Assembly: GCA_020851325.1 (NCBI GenBank) | Contig: JADZCY010000053.1 | Location: forward strand, 1-45,399 | Direction of reading: 5' to 3' | Length of the DNA: 45,399 nucleotides | Source of the DNA: Acidobacteriota bacterium | Lineage (GTDB): Bacteria; Acidobacteriota; Vicinamibacteria; Vicinamibacterales; UBA2999 | Shown: positions 36,381-44,164 of the stretch, in pieces | How positions within the stretch are numbered: the first letter of the stretch is position 1 | How the letters are laid out: every line of letters starts with the position of its first letter | Translations under genes and position numbers: made by a program | The notes under the pieces: generated by a model | What the model saw: only the letters and a program-made list of their open reading frames with translations | Database searches by the model: none | What the model was told of the DNA's origin: nothing

Positions 36381-38321
36381 TCACCGCGGCGCGCCCGCCG
36401 GCGTGCCGAAGAAGACAAAGGTCCCGCGGTTGGTGGCGGTGACGATGTCCATCCGCCCGTCCGCGTTCAGATCGACAACGGTGAATTGCGCGCCGACGCC
36501 GGATCGGTTGTGAATGAGTTCGGGGACGAACTCCGCACCGCCCGGGGCGCGCGGATTCCGCGTGGTGCGGAACCAATACAACGCCGCCGGACCGTGCGGA
36601 TCCGGATCGACGTAGCTCTCCTGGTGCGAGAACACGCGCTTGCCGGTGATGAAGTCGGGAATGCCGTCGCCATCGATGTCGGCGACGGCGGCCGCGTGCA
36701 TCTCGGACATGGTGACGCCGCCGGCATTCGACGTCGAATAGTCGTCGATGATCATGTGGCGCTCGAACGTGATCGTCCCGCTGGCGCCGCGCTTCTGTTC
36801 GAACCACGCCAGGCCGAAGCCGTGCGCGTTGAGGCCGGTGACGACGTCGTTGAGGCCGTCGCCGTTGACGTCGTACACCGCGGCCAGCGCGCCACCCGCG
36901 CCTTCGGCCCGTCCCCATCGCCCGAACGCCACCGCGTGATAGCGCCATGGACCGGTGGTCCGTGCGGGCGGCTGTTCCCACCAGCCCGCCGCCTGCACGA
37001 CATCAACACGGCCGTCGCCGTTGATGTCGCCGGCGCCCAGGCCGTGACCGAGCGCCAGTCCGGGCTGGGAGATCGGAAACGTCGGCCAGGGCTGAGTTGC
37101 GTCGGTGGGATGCACCTTCGCGTAGGTGATGCTGCCGCCGGCACCGCCCGACCCGCCGGTGACGAACAGGATCTCCGGCGTGCCGTCGCCGTCCAGATCG
37201 TGCATGGCGTTGAACTCGCCGGTGATCTGCGGCAGCACACGATGGCTCACCCAGCGGCGGTGCGCGCCCCGCGGATTGACATACAACGTCATCGGGCGGC
37301 TTTCGCCAGCCAAAACGTCGGTCCAGCCGTCACCGGTGAAATCGAACGCGTAGTCGGTCCAGGTCGGCGCGAAGTTGGACGTCGGACTTTGCGCGGGGGC
37401 GGCATACAACTCCTGCCGAGTCGTGTAGTCCGGGCCGAGGTAGTAATAGGGCCCGGAGACGACATCGAGGACCTTGTCGTGGTTGAAGTCGCCGGCGCCG
37501 GCGCCCCACGCGTAATAGAAATCGTCGAGGCGCTGCATGCGGAACCGCGGCGACACGACTTCCCGCTCGACGGTCTTGACGTGCAGATCCTTGAACGCCA
37601 GATCCTTGAAGCGCACGTCGCCCGAGCCGACGTAGAGCGCGATCGGCCCGTATCCCATTCGATCCTCAGTGGCGCCGGGCGCGATCTCGATGCCCTGGTT
37701 CAAGGTCGAGCGAATGACATCGGAGTCGACGACGACGTTGAGCAGGTTCCACTGGCCCGCGCGTATACCGGGGGACGGCGGTTCGAGATCGGGCAGTGGC
37801 GTCGGCAATGTGATCGGCGAACCACCGCGGCCTGCCCCGGTCGGCGCCAACGGTTTCGCCGCGTCCGCGGAGCCGGCCGGTGGCGCGCTGCGCAGGAACG
37901 GCCCGACGGGACGAAGCGCCTCACGCGCGGTCAGCGCGCCGGCGGCGGTGATGGTGACGCGATACGTCGCCAGGTCGCCGTCTTTCAAGGACAGGAGGAT
38001 GCCGGTGCGCCCGCCGTCTGCATCCTGGGTGCGAAACAGCACGCCGGCATCGCAGGGTGACGAACACTGGAAGCGGGTGAAGAAGTTCAGGTCCTGATAG
38101 GGCTGATCGAGCACCAGCCAGCTTCCGCCCGGCCCCGCCTTCCCCGTCACCTCGCCTTTCTCCGCCGTCCACGTGCCCGTCCCGATCACTTTCCAGGCGC
38201 CCAGGCCGCTGCCGCTGAACACGGTGTCGGGCTTGAAATCACTGGCCGGCCCCTGGGCGGATGCCAGCGCCGAGAACAGTGCCGCGCCGACCGCTAGACC
38301 TGCGAGGGTGTGTCGCTGCAT
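36381..38321 (-). CDS. Second secreted DUF1080/FG-GAP protein (paralogue)
   Basis: 646 residues from ATG 38321. A signal peptide (LAGLAVGAALFSALASAQ) precedes a DUF1080-type jelly roll (about 30-235; LGAWKVIGTGTWTAEKGEVT, QWNLLNVVVDSDVI) and a seven-loop FG-GAP propeller (DFNHDKVLD, DFTGDGWTD, DLDGDGTPE, DINGDGRVD, DVNGDGLND, DIDGDGIPD, DLNADGRMD). The first loop has lost its DG. A TTG at 38339 is in frame, but GGAGG overlaps it, which favours the ATG. The gene is divergent from xylB with an operator between. It is transcribed separately from the next operon, whose site lies beyond its stop. Confidence 0.85.
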   Translation of the reverse strand: MQRHTLAGLAVGAALFSALASAQGPASDFKPDTVFSGSGLGAWKVIGTGTWTAEKGEVTGKAGPGGSWLVLDQPYQDLNFFTRFQCSSPCDAGVLFRTQDADGGRTGILLSLKDGDLATYRVTITAAGALTAREALRPVGPFLRSAPPAGSADAAKPLAPTGAGRGGSPITLPTPLPDLEPPSPGIRAGQWNLLNVVVDSDVIRSTLNQGIEIAPGATEDRMGYGPIALYVGSGDVRFKDLAFKDLHVKTVEREVVSPRFRMQRLDDFYYAWGAGAGDFNHDKVLDVVSGPYYYLGPDYTTRQELYAAPAQSPTSNFAPTWTDYAFDFTGDGWTDVLAGESRPMTLYVNPRGAHRRWVSHRVLPQITGEFNAMHDLDGDGTPEILFVTGGSGGAGGSITYAKVHPTDATQPWPTFPISQPGLALGHGLGAGDINGDGRVDVVQAAGWWEQPPARTTGPWRYHAVAFGRWGRAEGAGGALAAVYDVNGDGLNDVVTGLNAHGFGLAWFEQKRGASGTITFERHMIIDDYSTSNAGGVTMSEMHAAAVADIDGDGIPDFITGKRVFSHQESYVDPDPHGPAALYWFRTTRNPRAPGGAEFVPELIHNRSGVGAQFTVVDLNADGRMDIVTATNRGTFVFFGTPAGAPR

Positions 38322-38366
38322 GTGGGCACGGGCCTCCAAGGTCGGAGAGCTTACCTCAACACGCAG

Positions 38367-38382
38367 TGATTATCGATTATCA
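38367..38382. promoter_or_regulatory. Best copy of the shared operator, FG-GAP/xylB divergent promoter
   Basis: TGATTATCGATTATCA agrees with its own reverse complement at 14 of 16 positions around a central CG, and also contains GATTATC twice in tandem (38368-38374, 38375-38381). It lies 10 nt before the xylB ATG and 45 nt before the FG-GAP ATG, so a bound protein would block both. Confidence 0.65.
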
Positions 38383-38392
38383 TGTGCCGGCA

Positions 38393-39190
38393 ATGAGCGC
38401 CCCCACCGCCGACCGTGACGACCGCGGACCGTGGACCGCGCAATATCCGTCCCTGCGCGGCAAGCGCGTCCTCATCACCGGCGGCGGCACCGGCATCGGC
38501 GAGTTCATCGTCGAGGCCTTTGCCCTTCAAGGTGCGCGCGTCGCGTTCATCGACATCCAGGCGGAGCCATCACGAGCGCTGGTCAGTCGTCTCGAGGGTC
38601 GTGCCTCCCCCGTCCGCTTCATCGAACAGGACCTCACCGACGTTGCCGCCACGCAGGCGGCGACGACCGCACTGGTCGCCGAGTGGAAAGGCATCGACAT
38701 CCTGATCAACAACGCCGCCAATGACGACCGGCATCAGATCGCCGACGTCACACCCGCGTACTGGAACGAGCGCCTTGCGGTGAACCTCACGCACTACTTC
38801 TTCTGCGCGCAGTCGGTGCTGCCGTCGATGAAAGCCGCGGGCACCGGCGTCATCGTCAACGTCGGTTCGATCTCGTGGCATCTCGGCCTGCCCGACATCG
38901 CGGTGTATCAAACGGCGAAAGCCGGCATCGAGGGCCTGACGCGGGCGATGGCGCGCGACCTTGGTACCGACGGCATCCGCGTCACGTGCGTCGTGCCCGG
39001 CGGCATCCGCACCGAGCGGCAGATGGCGCTCTGGCACGACGAGGCCGAAGAAACGCGCATGCTCGGTCAGCAGTGTCTGAAGGCACGCGTCCTGCCGCAG
39101 GATGTGGCGGCGATGATCCTGTTCCTCGCATCAGACGATGCGCGCATGTGCACCGCGCACAACTACTTCGTCGATGCGGGCTGGCGGTGA
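38393..39190 (+). CDS. xylB: D-xylose 1-dehydrogenase (NAD+), Caulobacter XylB-type SDR
   Basis: 265 residues. Besides the SDR motifs (TGGGTGIG; active-site S159, Y172, K176 in YQTAK) it carries blocks I recognise from Caulobacter XylB: NDDRHQIADVTPAYW, GSISWHLGLPD, and the C-terminal ASDDARMCTAHNYFVDAGWR. The NNAG motif reads NNAAN. It oxidises D-xylose to xylonolactone. The symbol follows Caulobacter usage, not the E. coli kinase of the same name. ATG 38393 is the first start after the operator; the frame open upstream is on the FG-GAP promoter and is discarded. It heads the xylB-xylC-symporter-galM operon. Confidence 0.9.
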   Translation: MSAPTADRDDRGPWTAQYPSLRGKRVLITGGGTGIGEFIVEAFALQGARVAFIDIQAEPSRALVSRLEGRASPVRFIEQDLTDVAATQAATTALVAEWKGIDILINNAANDDRHQIADVTPAYWNERLAVNLTHYFFCAQSVLPSMKAAGTGVIVNVGSISWHLGLPDIAVYQTAKAGIEGLTRAMARDLGTDGIRVTCVVPGGIRTERQMALWHDEAEETRMLGQQCLKARVLPQDVAAMILFLASDDARMCTAHNYFVDAGWR

Positions 39191-39192
39191 GC

Positions 39193-40056
39193 ATGGAGTG
39201 TCGATGGGAGTTGGGCGCGCTGCTCGGCGAAGGCCCCGTGTGGTCCTCGCGCGACGCCGCGCTGTGGTTTGTTGACATCACGCGTCACTGGCTGCATCGC
39301 TACGACCCCGCTGCGGAAACGCGACGGACCTTTGCGGCGCCGGGGCAATGCGGATTCGTGCTGCCGAGTGCTGACGGCGCGTTCATCGTTGGCATCCAGG
39401 GCGGCCTGCACCGCTTCGATCCGGCCACGCGAAAGTTCGACCTGCTGGTGCGCGTCGAAGCCGCGCTGCCTGGCAATCGCCTGAACGACGCCGTTGTCGA
39501 TCCGCACGGCTACCTGTGGTTCGGCTCGATGGACGATGCCGAGCGTGACGCCACCGGGACGTTCTATCGACTGGACGATGACGGTGAAGTGCGGCCACGT
39601 GGCTTCACGTGTGCCATCACCAATGGACCCGCCTTCAGTCCGGATGGCCGCACCGGCTATTTCGTCGACACGTTGGCGCGGCAGATCTGGGCCTACGACG
39701 TCTCCAGCAAAGGCGAGCTGACCGGGCGGCGGCTGTTCGCGACGGTCGACGGTCCTGGCTATCCCGATGGTCCGACGGTGGACGAGGACGGGCACGTCTG
39801 GATCGGTCTCTACGACGGCTGGTGCGCGCGACGCTACTCACCGAATGGCGCGCTGATCGACACGGTCACGTTCCCGGTCGCGAACATCACCAAGCTCGCC
39901 TTCGGCGGCAGCGATCGTCGGACGCTGTTTGCGACCACGGCGTCGAAGAATCTCGATGCCGATGCGTTGGCGCAGCAGCCGCTGGCCGGCGGCCTCTTCG
40001 CGTGGTCGGCGCCTGTCCGCGGGTTGGCGGGTGTGGAGATCAGTCACGGGATCTGA
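39193..40056 (+). CDS. xylC: Xylono-lactonase (XylC), SMP-30 family
   Basis: 287 residues. SMP-30 propeller with metal ligands by homology: Glu in LGEGPVW, Asn in RLNDAVVD and ITNGPAF, Asp in YPDGPTVD. Hydrolyses xylonolactone from XylB to xylonate. The start is either ATG 39193 or GTG 39187; the GTG overlaps the xylB stop (GTGA), so coupling is likely either way. The stop is 3 nt before the symporter ATG. Other aldonolactones are possible substrates. Confidence 0.88.
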   Translation: MECRWELGALLGEGPVWSSRDAALWFVDITRHWLHRYDPAAETRRTFAAPGQCGFVLPSADGAFIVGIQGGLHRFDPATRKFDLLVRVEAALPGNRLNDAVVDPHGYLWFGSMDDAERDATGTFYRLDDDGEVRPRGFTCAITNGPAFSPDGRTGYFVDTLARQIWAYDVSSKGELTGRRLFATVDGPGYPDGPTVDEDGHVWIGLYDGWCARRYSPNGALIDTVTFPVANITKLAFGGSDRRTLFATTASKNLDADALAQQPLAGGLFAWSAPVRGLAGVEISHGI

Positions 40057-40059
40057 CGG

Positions 40060-41454
40060 ATGACAGACATCAGAAGCCGGCGGTTGATCGCCATGATCGT
40101 GTCGGTCGCCACGATTGGCGGACTCCTCTTCGGTTACGACAGCGGCGCTGTCAACGGCACGCAGCCCGGACTGACGCGCGCGTTCGGCTTGAGCGACGCC
40201 GGACTCGGCTTCACCGTCGGTTCGCTGCTGATCGGTTGCTTCATCGGCGCCTTTGCCGCCGGACGCATGGCGGATGTCTTCGGCCGGCGCAAGGTGATGA
40301 TGCTGGCGGCGCTGACCTTCCTGATCGGCGCACTCGTGCAGGGCTTCGCGCACGCACACTGGCTCTTCATCCTCGCGCGCGTGTGCGGCGGCATGGCGGT
40401 GGGCGCCGCGAGTGTGCTGTCGCCCGCCTACATCGCCGAGGTGGCGCCAGCCGACATCCGCGGCCGTCTGGCGACGATGCAGCAGGTGATGATCATCACC
40501 GGATTGACGGCGGCGTTCGTCGTCAATTACCTGCTGGCGGCGGTCGCCGGTGCGTCCACAAACCTGCTGTGGGGGAACGTCGAAGCGTGGCGCTGGATGT
40601 ACCTGATGCAGGCGGCGCCGGCGGCGGTGTTCCTCGTCGCGCTTCTGTTCATTCCGGAGAGTCCCCGCTATCTCGTCTCCAGGGGACAGTACGACGCCGC
40701 GGCGGATGTGCTGCGCCGTCTGTATGGCGAGGCGGCGGGTGCCGTGCGACTCGATGCCATTCGCGCCAGCTTCTCGATCGGCCACCGGCCGCGCCTGCGT
40801 GACCTGATCGATCCGGTGCGCGGCGGCGTGCGGCCCGTGGTGTGGGCCGGGCTGTTACTCGCGGTGTTTCAGCAGCTCGTTGGCATCAACGTGATCTTCT
40901 ATTACGGCGCCACGCTGTGGCAGCTGGCCGGCTTCGCCGAAGACGACGCGCTGATGATCAACATCGTGTCGGGCGCGGTGTCCATTCTGGCGTGCTTCGT
41001 CACCGTCGGGCTCGTCGATCGCATCGGCCGCAAGCCGCTGCTCCTGATCGGATCCGCAGGCATGGCGCTCACGTTGTTCGGCCTCGTCTACGCGTTTGGT
41101 AGTGGTGCACTCGTCGATGGAGTGTTGAGGCTATCGCCAACGCTCGGCACGGTTGCGCTCGTCAACGCCAATCTCTATCTGATCTTCTTCAACATCAGTT
41201 GGGGACCGGTGATGTGGGTGATGCTCGGCGAGATGTTCCCGAATCAGATTCGTGGATCCGCGCTGGCCGTGTGCGGCTTTGCCCAGTGGTTCGCGAATTA
41301 TCTGATCGCGCAGACGTTTCCGGTGATGGCCGCCACGCTCGGCCTCGCCGTCAGTTACAGCTTCTACGCGGTATCGGCGGTCATCTCCTTCTTCCTGGTG
41401 AAGGCGTTCCTCGTCGAAACGAAGGGCAAGGAACTGGAAGAGATGGAAGGGTGA
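40060..41454 (+). CDS. MFS sugar:H+ symporter (XylE/AraE/GalP-like)
   Basis: 464 residues, twelve hydrophobic helices. Sugar-porter signatures: GGLLFGYDSGAVNGTQ in helix 1, AGRMADVFGRRK after helix 2, PESPRYLVSRGQ in the central loop, QQLVGINVIFYYG in helix 7, DRIGRKPLL in the second half, and VETKGKELEE at the end. Imports a monosaccharide with protons; xylose is inferred from the adjacent xylB/xylC. It starts 3 nt after xylC. It is preceded in uptake by the TonB receptor. Confidence 0.92.
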   Translation: MTDIRSRRLIAMIVSVATIGGLLFGYDSGAVNGTQPGLTRAFGLSDAGLGFTVGSLLIGCFIGAFAAGRMADVFGRRKVMMLAALTFLIGALVQGFAHAHWLFILARVCGGMAVGAASVLSPAYIAEVAPADIRGRLATMQQVMIITGLTAAFVVNYLLAAVAGASTNLLWGNVEAWRWMYLMQAAPAAVFLVALLFIPESPRYLVSRGQYDAAADVLRRLYGEAAGAVRLDAIRASFSIGHRPRLRDLIDPVRGGVRPVVWAGLLLAVFQQLVGINVIFYYGATLWQLAGFAEDDALMINIVSGAVSILACFVTVGLVDRIGRKPLLLIGSAGMALTLFGLVYAFGSGALVDGVLRLSPTLGTVALVNANLYLIFFNISWGPVMWVMLGEMFPNQIRGSALAVCGFAQWFANYLIAQTFPVMAATLGLAVSYSFYAVSAVISFFLVKAFLVETKGKELEEMEG

Positions 41455-41481
41455 TGACCAGCGCGGTGTGCGAGTAATCCG

Positions 41482-42639
41482 ATGGTCACGCGGTTCACGT
41501 TTGGCACGCTGCCCGACGGCAGGCCCGTGCCCGCCTTTGTCTTGAGCAACCGTGCCGGTGCCGCAACTCCTCCAAGCCCTGCAAGCCTTCCAAGCCCTCC
41601 AAGCCTTTCAAGCCCTCCAAGCCCCGCAAGCCTTTCAAGCCCTGCAAGCCCTTCAAGCCTTCAAAGCCTTTCAAGCCCTTCCGTGACAGTAATGGCCTGG
41701 GGCGCCACCATCGTGCGGTGGCTGGTGCCAGGTGCGCACTCGCCCGAGACGCCCACGGTCAACGTCGTGCTCGGCTATGAATCCTTGGAGCTGTACCTGG
41801 CGCGCGAGCCGTACCTCGGCTGCACCATCGGGCGCTACTGCAACCGTATCGCCAACGGCCGCTTCACGCTGGACGGCCGAGTGTTCGCGTTGACGAGCAA
41901 CGATGGCCCGCATCTACTGCATGGCGGCGTGGACGGTTTCGATCAGCGCCTGTGGGATGCGGACACTACCGCGGACGGCGTCGTGTTCCGCCTGCATAGT
42001 CCGGACGGCGATGGCGGCTTCCCCGGTGCGATAGATCTCTCCACGCACTTCGCGCTGACGGAAGACGGCACGCTTCGCATCGACTACCGCGCGACGACGA
42101 GCGCGACGACGGTGGTGAACCTGACCAATCACAGCTACTTCAATCTCGCCGGTCAGGGACACATCCTCGATCATGAACTGCAGTTGTTTGCGAGTCGCTA
42201 CACGCCGGTGGACGCAACCCTGATCCCGACCGGCATGCTCTCGCCGGTTCAAGGCACACCGCTCGACTTCACCGGTTCTCCTCGTCGCATCGGTGCACGC
42301 ATCGCGGACCTGGCGTCGTTTCCTGGCGGCGGCTACGATCACAACGTCGTCATCGATCGCGATGATCCGCACGCGCTGGTGACCGCGGCGCGTCTGGTCG
42401 ATCCGGCGTCCGGGCGGACGCTGTGGTGCCGCACGACCGAGCCCGGCCTTCAGCTCTACACGGGTAACTGGCTGCGCGAGGGTTTGCCCGTCGCACCGCC
42501 TCTGACATCGCGCCGCTATGCAGGCGTGTGTCTGGAGACGCAGCACTATCCCGACAGTCCGAATCAGCCGTCGTTTCCCTCCACCGTGCTGCGGCCGGGC
42601 GAGGTGTTCAGATCGACGACGGAGTATCAGATCACGTAG
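41482..42639 (+). CDS. galM: Aldose 1-epimerase (GalM) with a 36-codon repeat insertion
   Basis: 385 residues, about 40 longer than usual because of the insertion at 41571-41678. Core motifs are CTIGRYCNRIANGRF, LLHGG, LTNHSYFNLAGQG, GGYDHNVVI and VCLETQHYPDSPNQP. His of NHSYFN and Glu of CLETQ are the catalytic acid/base pair by homology. Converts the alpha and beta forms of the imported sugar so that XylB can use it. Last gene of the xyl operon, 27 nt after the symporter stop. Convergent with the unrecognised secreted gene. Confidence 0.9.
   Translation: MVTRFTFGTLPDGRPVPAFVLSNRAGAATPPSPASLPSPPSLSSPPSPASLSSPASPSSLQSLSSPSVTVMAWGATIVRWLVPGAHSPETPTVNVVLGYESLELYLAREPYLGCTIGRYCNRIANGRFTLDGRVFALTSNDGPHLLHGGVDGFDQRLWDADTTADGVVFRLHSPDGDGGFPGAIDLSTHFALTEDGTLRIDYRATTSATTVVNLTNHSYFNLAGQGHILDHELQLFASRYTPVDATLIPTGMLSPVQGTPLDFTGSPRRIGARIADLASFPGGGYDHNVVIDRDDPHALVTAARLVDPASGRTLWCRTTEPGLQLYTGNWLREGLPVAPPLTSRRYAGVCLETQHYPDSPNQPSFPSTVLRPGEVFRSTTEYQIT
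41571..41678 (+). repeat. Twelve-unit 9-bp in-frame tandem repeat inside galM
   Basis: Twelve copies of about TYCAAGCCY, for example TCCAAGCCC, TGCAAGCCT and TTCAAGCCC, at 41571-41678. Translated, it gives a Pro/Ser/Leu-rich stretch (PPSPASLPSPPSLSSPPSP onward). It sits between the first two strands (FVLSNRAG and VTVMAWGATIV), where other GalM proteins have a short hairpin loop. Confidence 0.9.
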
Positions 42640-42679
42640 CCGCGTGGAGTGAGGGGTGTGCCAGCAACCATCACGCAGT

Positions 42680-44068
42680 TCATCGACCGCACGACGGCAG
42701 CCGTGCCCAGGCCGCGCTTGCCAGCGTCAGCGCCGCGTCGAAGTCGTTGATGTATCCGTCACGGTTCGGTCCGCGTCGGTCTGCGTCCTTTCCTGGCGGA
42801 TGCACGACGCGATCAGGGGGACGCGACCGGGCCGCACAGCCAGGCACCAACCCTTCCTCCGCCACGCGCAGCAGTGTCGAGGCGTGATCCTCATGCGGCT
42901 CCATGGAGCCCGGCCAGATGATCTCACCACCTATCGTCGGCGCCCCATCGCGCACCCAACGCCACGTCAACGTCGTCTGCGCGGTCGAGAACGACATCGA
43001 CATCGATCCATACGACGCAACGGGACCGACGGCGACCTGACGGACCGACGCGTCCGGGAGGGCATACGTGTCGGCGCTGAACGACGCGATGCGCATCTCC
43101 GACTGCAGGGCGATGATCAACATCGCTTCGCGCAGGTTCTCGAGCGGAACCTGGCCGGCCGTCACCGTGAGACGACGTGCGCGATCGGTCGCCGGGGAGT
43201 CCACTGTGCCACCTGCTTCAAGAACGAGCGCGCTGCAGTCGTCGTGGACGAATGCCTGTCCCGTTGCCAGGTTGTAGGCACGCGTCGAGTCGCAGAAGTC
43301 GTAGTGCCCACGTCGTCCGTTGATGATCAACCAGCCGGTTGTCGGTGCCTTGAACTGGCCGATCGGAAGGCGGGCGTAGCGCGGTCGTTTGCCTTCGACA
43401 CATCGCCGCCATGCGAAGTATCGAACGTCGAGCTGGTGGTCGACTGTCTCGCGCTCGCATTCGCGGCCAACGGCCTGGTCGCCCAGCATCTGCGCCGGCC
43501 GCTCGAACGTGTCCGTCACCGGGTTGTCGTAGAAGAAGCGATCGGCACGGAACAGCCATCCACGCGTGGCGGCGCCGCATTGCGTGTCACCGCGGGCGCA
43601 CAGCAGGTCGCGCAGGGGATGCTCGCGGGCACTCTCGAGGTCGAGGGTGCTTCTGTGCACGGGCAACGTGACCACGTGGCGACGCGTTGCCGGCAAGTCA
43701 CCGACTTCCGGCAGCTCGAGAAAACTCGAGAGCCAGATGGAGCCACCGTGTTCGAGCCAGAACTGGAGCGACTGGGCGGAATCGGGCTCGGGTACGTCGC
43801 CGGCCTCCCACGCCATCAGGAAGCACGGATGCGTCAGCAGCGTGTGCAGCTGACGAACGCTCGCCCGCGCGGAATCCGTCGCCTTCAGCCGGCCGACAGC
43901 CTCCGACCACTCGCGCAGCTTCGATTGCGCGTCACGCCGATCAGCGGAATCCGCCTCGCAGGGGCGCAGCACCTGGCCGTCGAGTACCGTGCCTTGCCAG
44001 AAGGCGTCGTGGGAGGCCGATGGGAGCAACTGCGTGAACAGCAGGGACGCGAACAGCCATGTCCACAT
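42680..44068 (-). CDS. Secreted protein of unknown function
   Basis: 462 residues. ATG 44068 starts a signal peptide (MWTWLFASLLFTQLLPSAS); the longer open frame to 44467 runs through the opposite-strand toxin-antitoxin genes and is discarded. I do not recognise a family. Notable are a Trp/Arg-rich middle (RGWLFRADRFFYDNPVTDTF), five or more cysteines (CEAD, CARGDTQCG, CERE, RRCVEG, YDFCDS, DDCSA) suggesting disulfides, and a C-terminal PNRDGYINDFDAALTLA that resembles an EF-hand or half-dockerin calcium loop. It does not share the operator. Confidence 0.65.
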   Translation of the reverse strand: MWTWLFASLLFTQLLPSASHDAFWQGTVLDGQVLRPCEADSADRRDAQSKLREWSEAVGRLKATDSARASVRQLHTLLTHPCFLMAWEAGDVPEPDSAQSLQFWLEHGGSIWLSSFLELPEVGDLPATRRHVVTLPVHRSTLDLESAREHPLRDLLCARGDTQCGAATRGWLFRADRFFYDNPVTDTFERPAQMLGDQAVGRECERETVDHQLDVRYFAWRRCVEGKRPRYARLPIGQFKAPTTGWLIINGRRGHYDFCDSTRAYNLATGQAFVHDDCSALVLEAGGTVDSPATDRARRLTVTAGQVPLENLREAMLIIALQSEMRIASFSADTYALPDASVRQVAVGPVASYGSMSMSFSTAQTTLTWRWVRDGAPTIGGEIIWPGSMEPHEDHASTLLRVAEEGLVPGCAARSRPPDRVVHPPGKDADRRGPNRDGYINDFDAALTLASAAWARLPSCGR

Positions 44069-44164
44069 GAGCTGACTATGACATCGGCAACCGTCACGAC
44101 GGCTCCAACGCGGCTCCTCGCGCTGAGCGAGTCGAGCAACCAGTGCTAATCTGTTCAAACGCTC

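Noticed and set aside
38368-38381. Tandem GATTATC as an insertion-sequence target duplication
   Set aside because: No mobile element lies between or beside the copies, and related sequences occur at four other promoters.
41571-41678. CRISPR-like array
   Set aside because: Units are 9 bp without spacers and in frame within galM, so it is a coding minisatellite.
42727-42790. Dockerin domain at the C-terminus of the secreted protein
   Set aside because: Only one loop-like segment is seen and no cohesin or cellulosome gene is near; noted only as resemblance.
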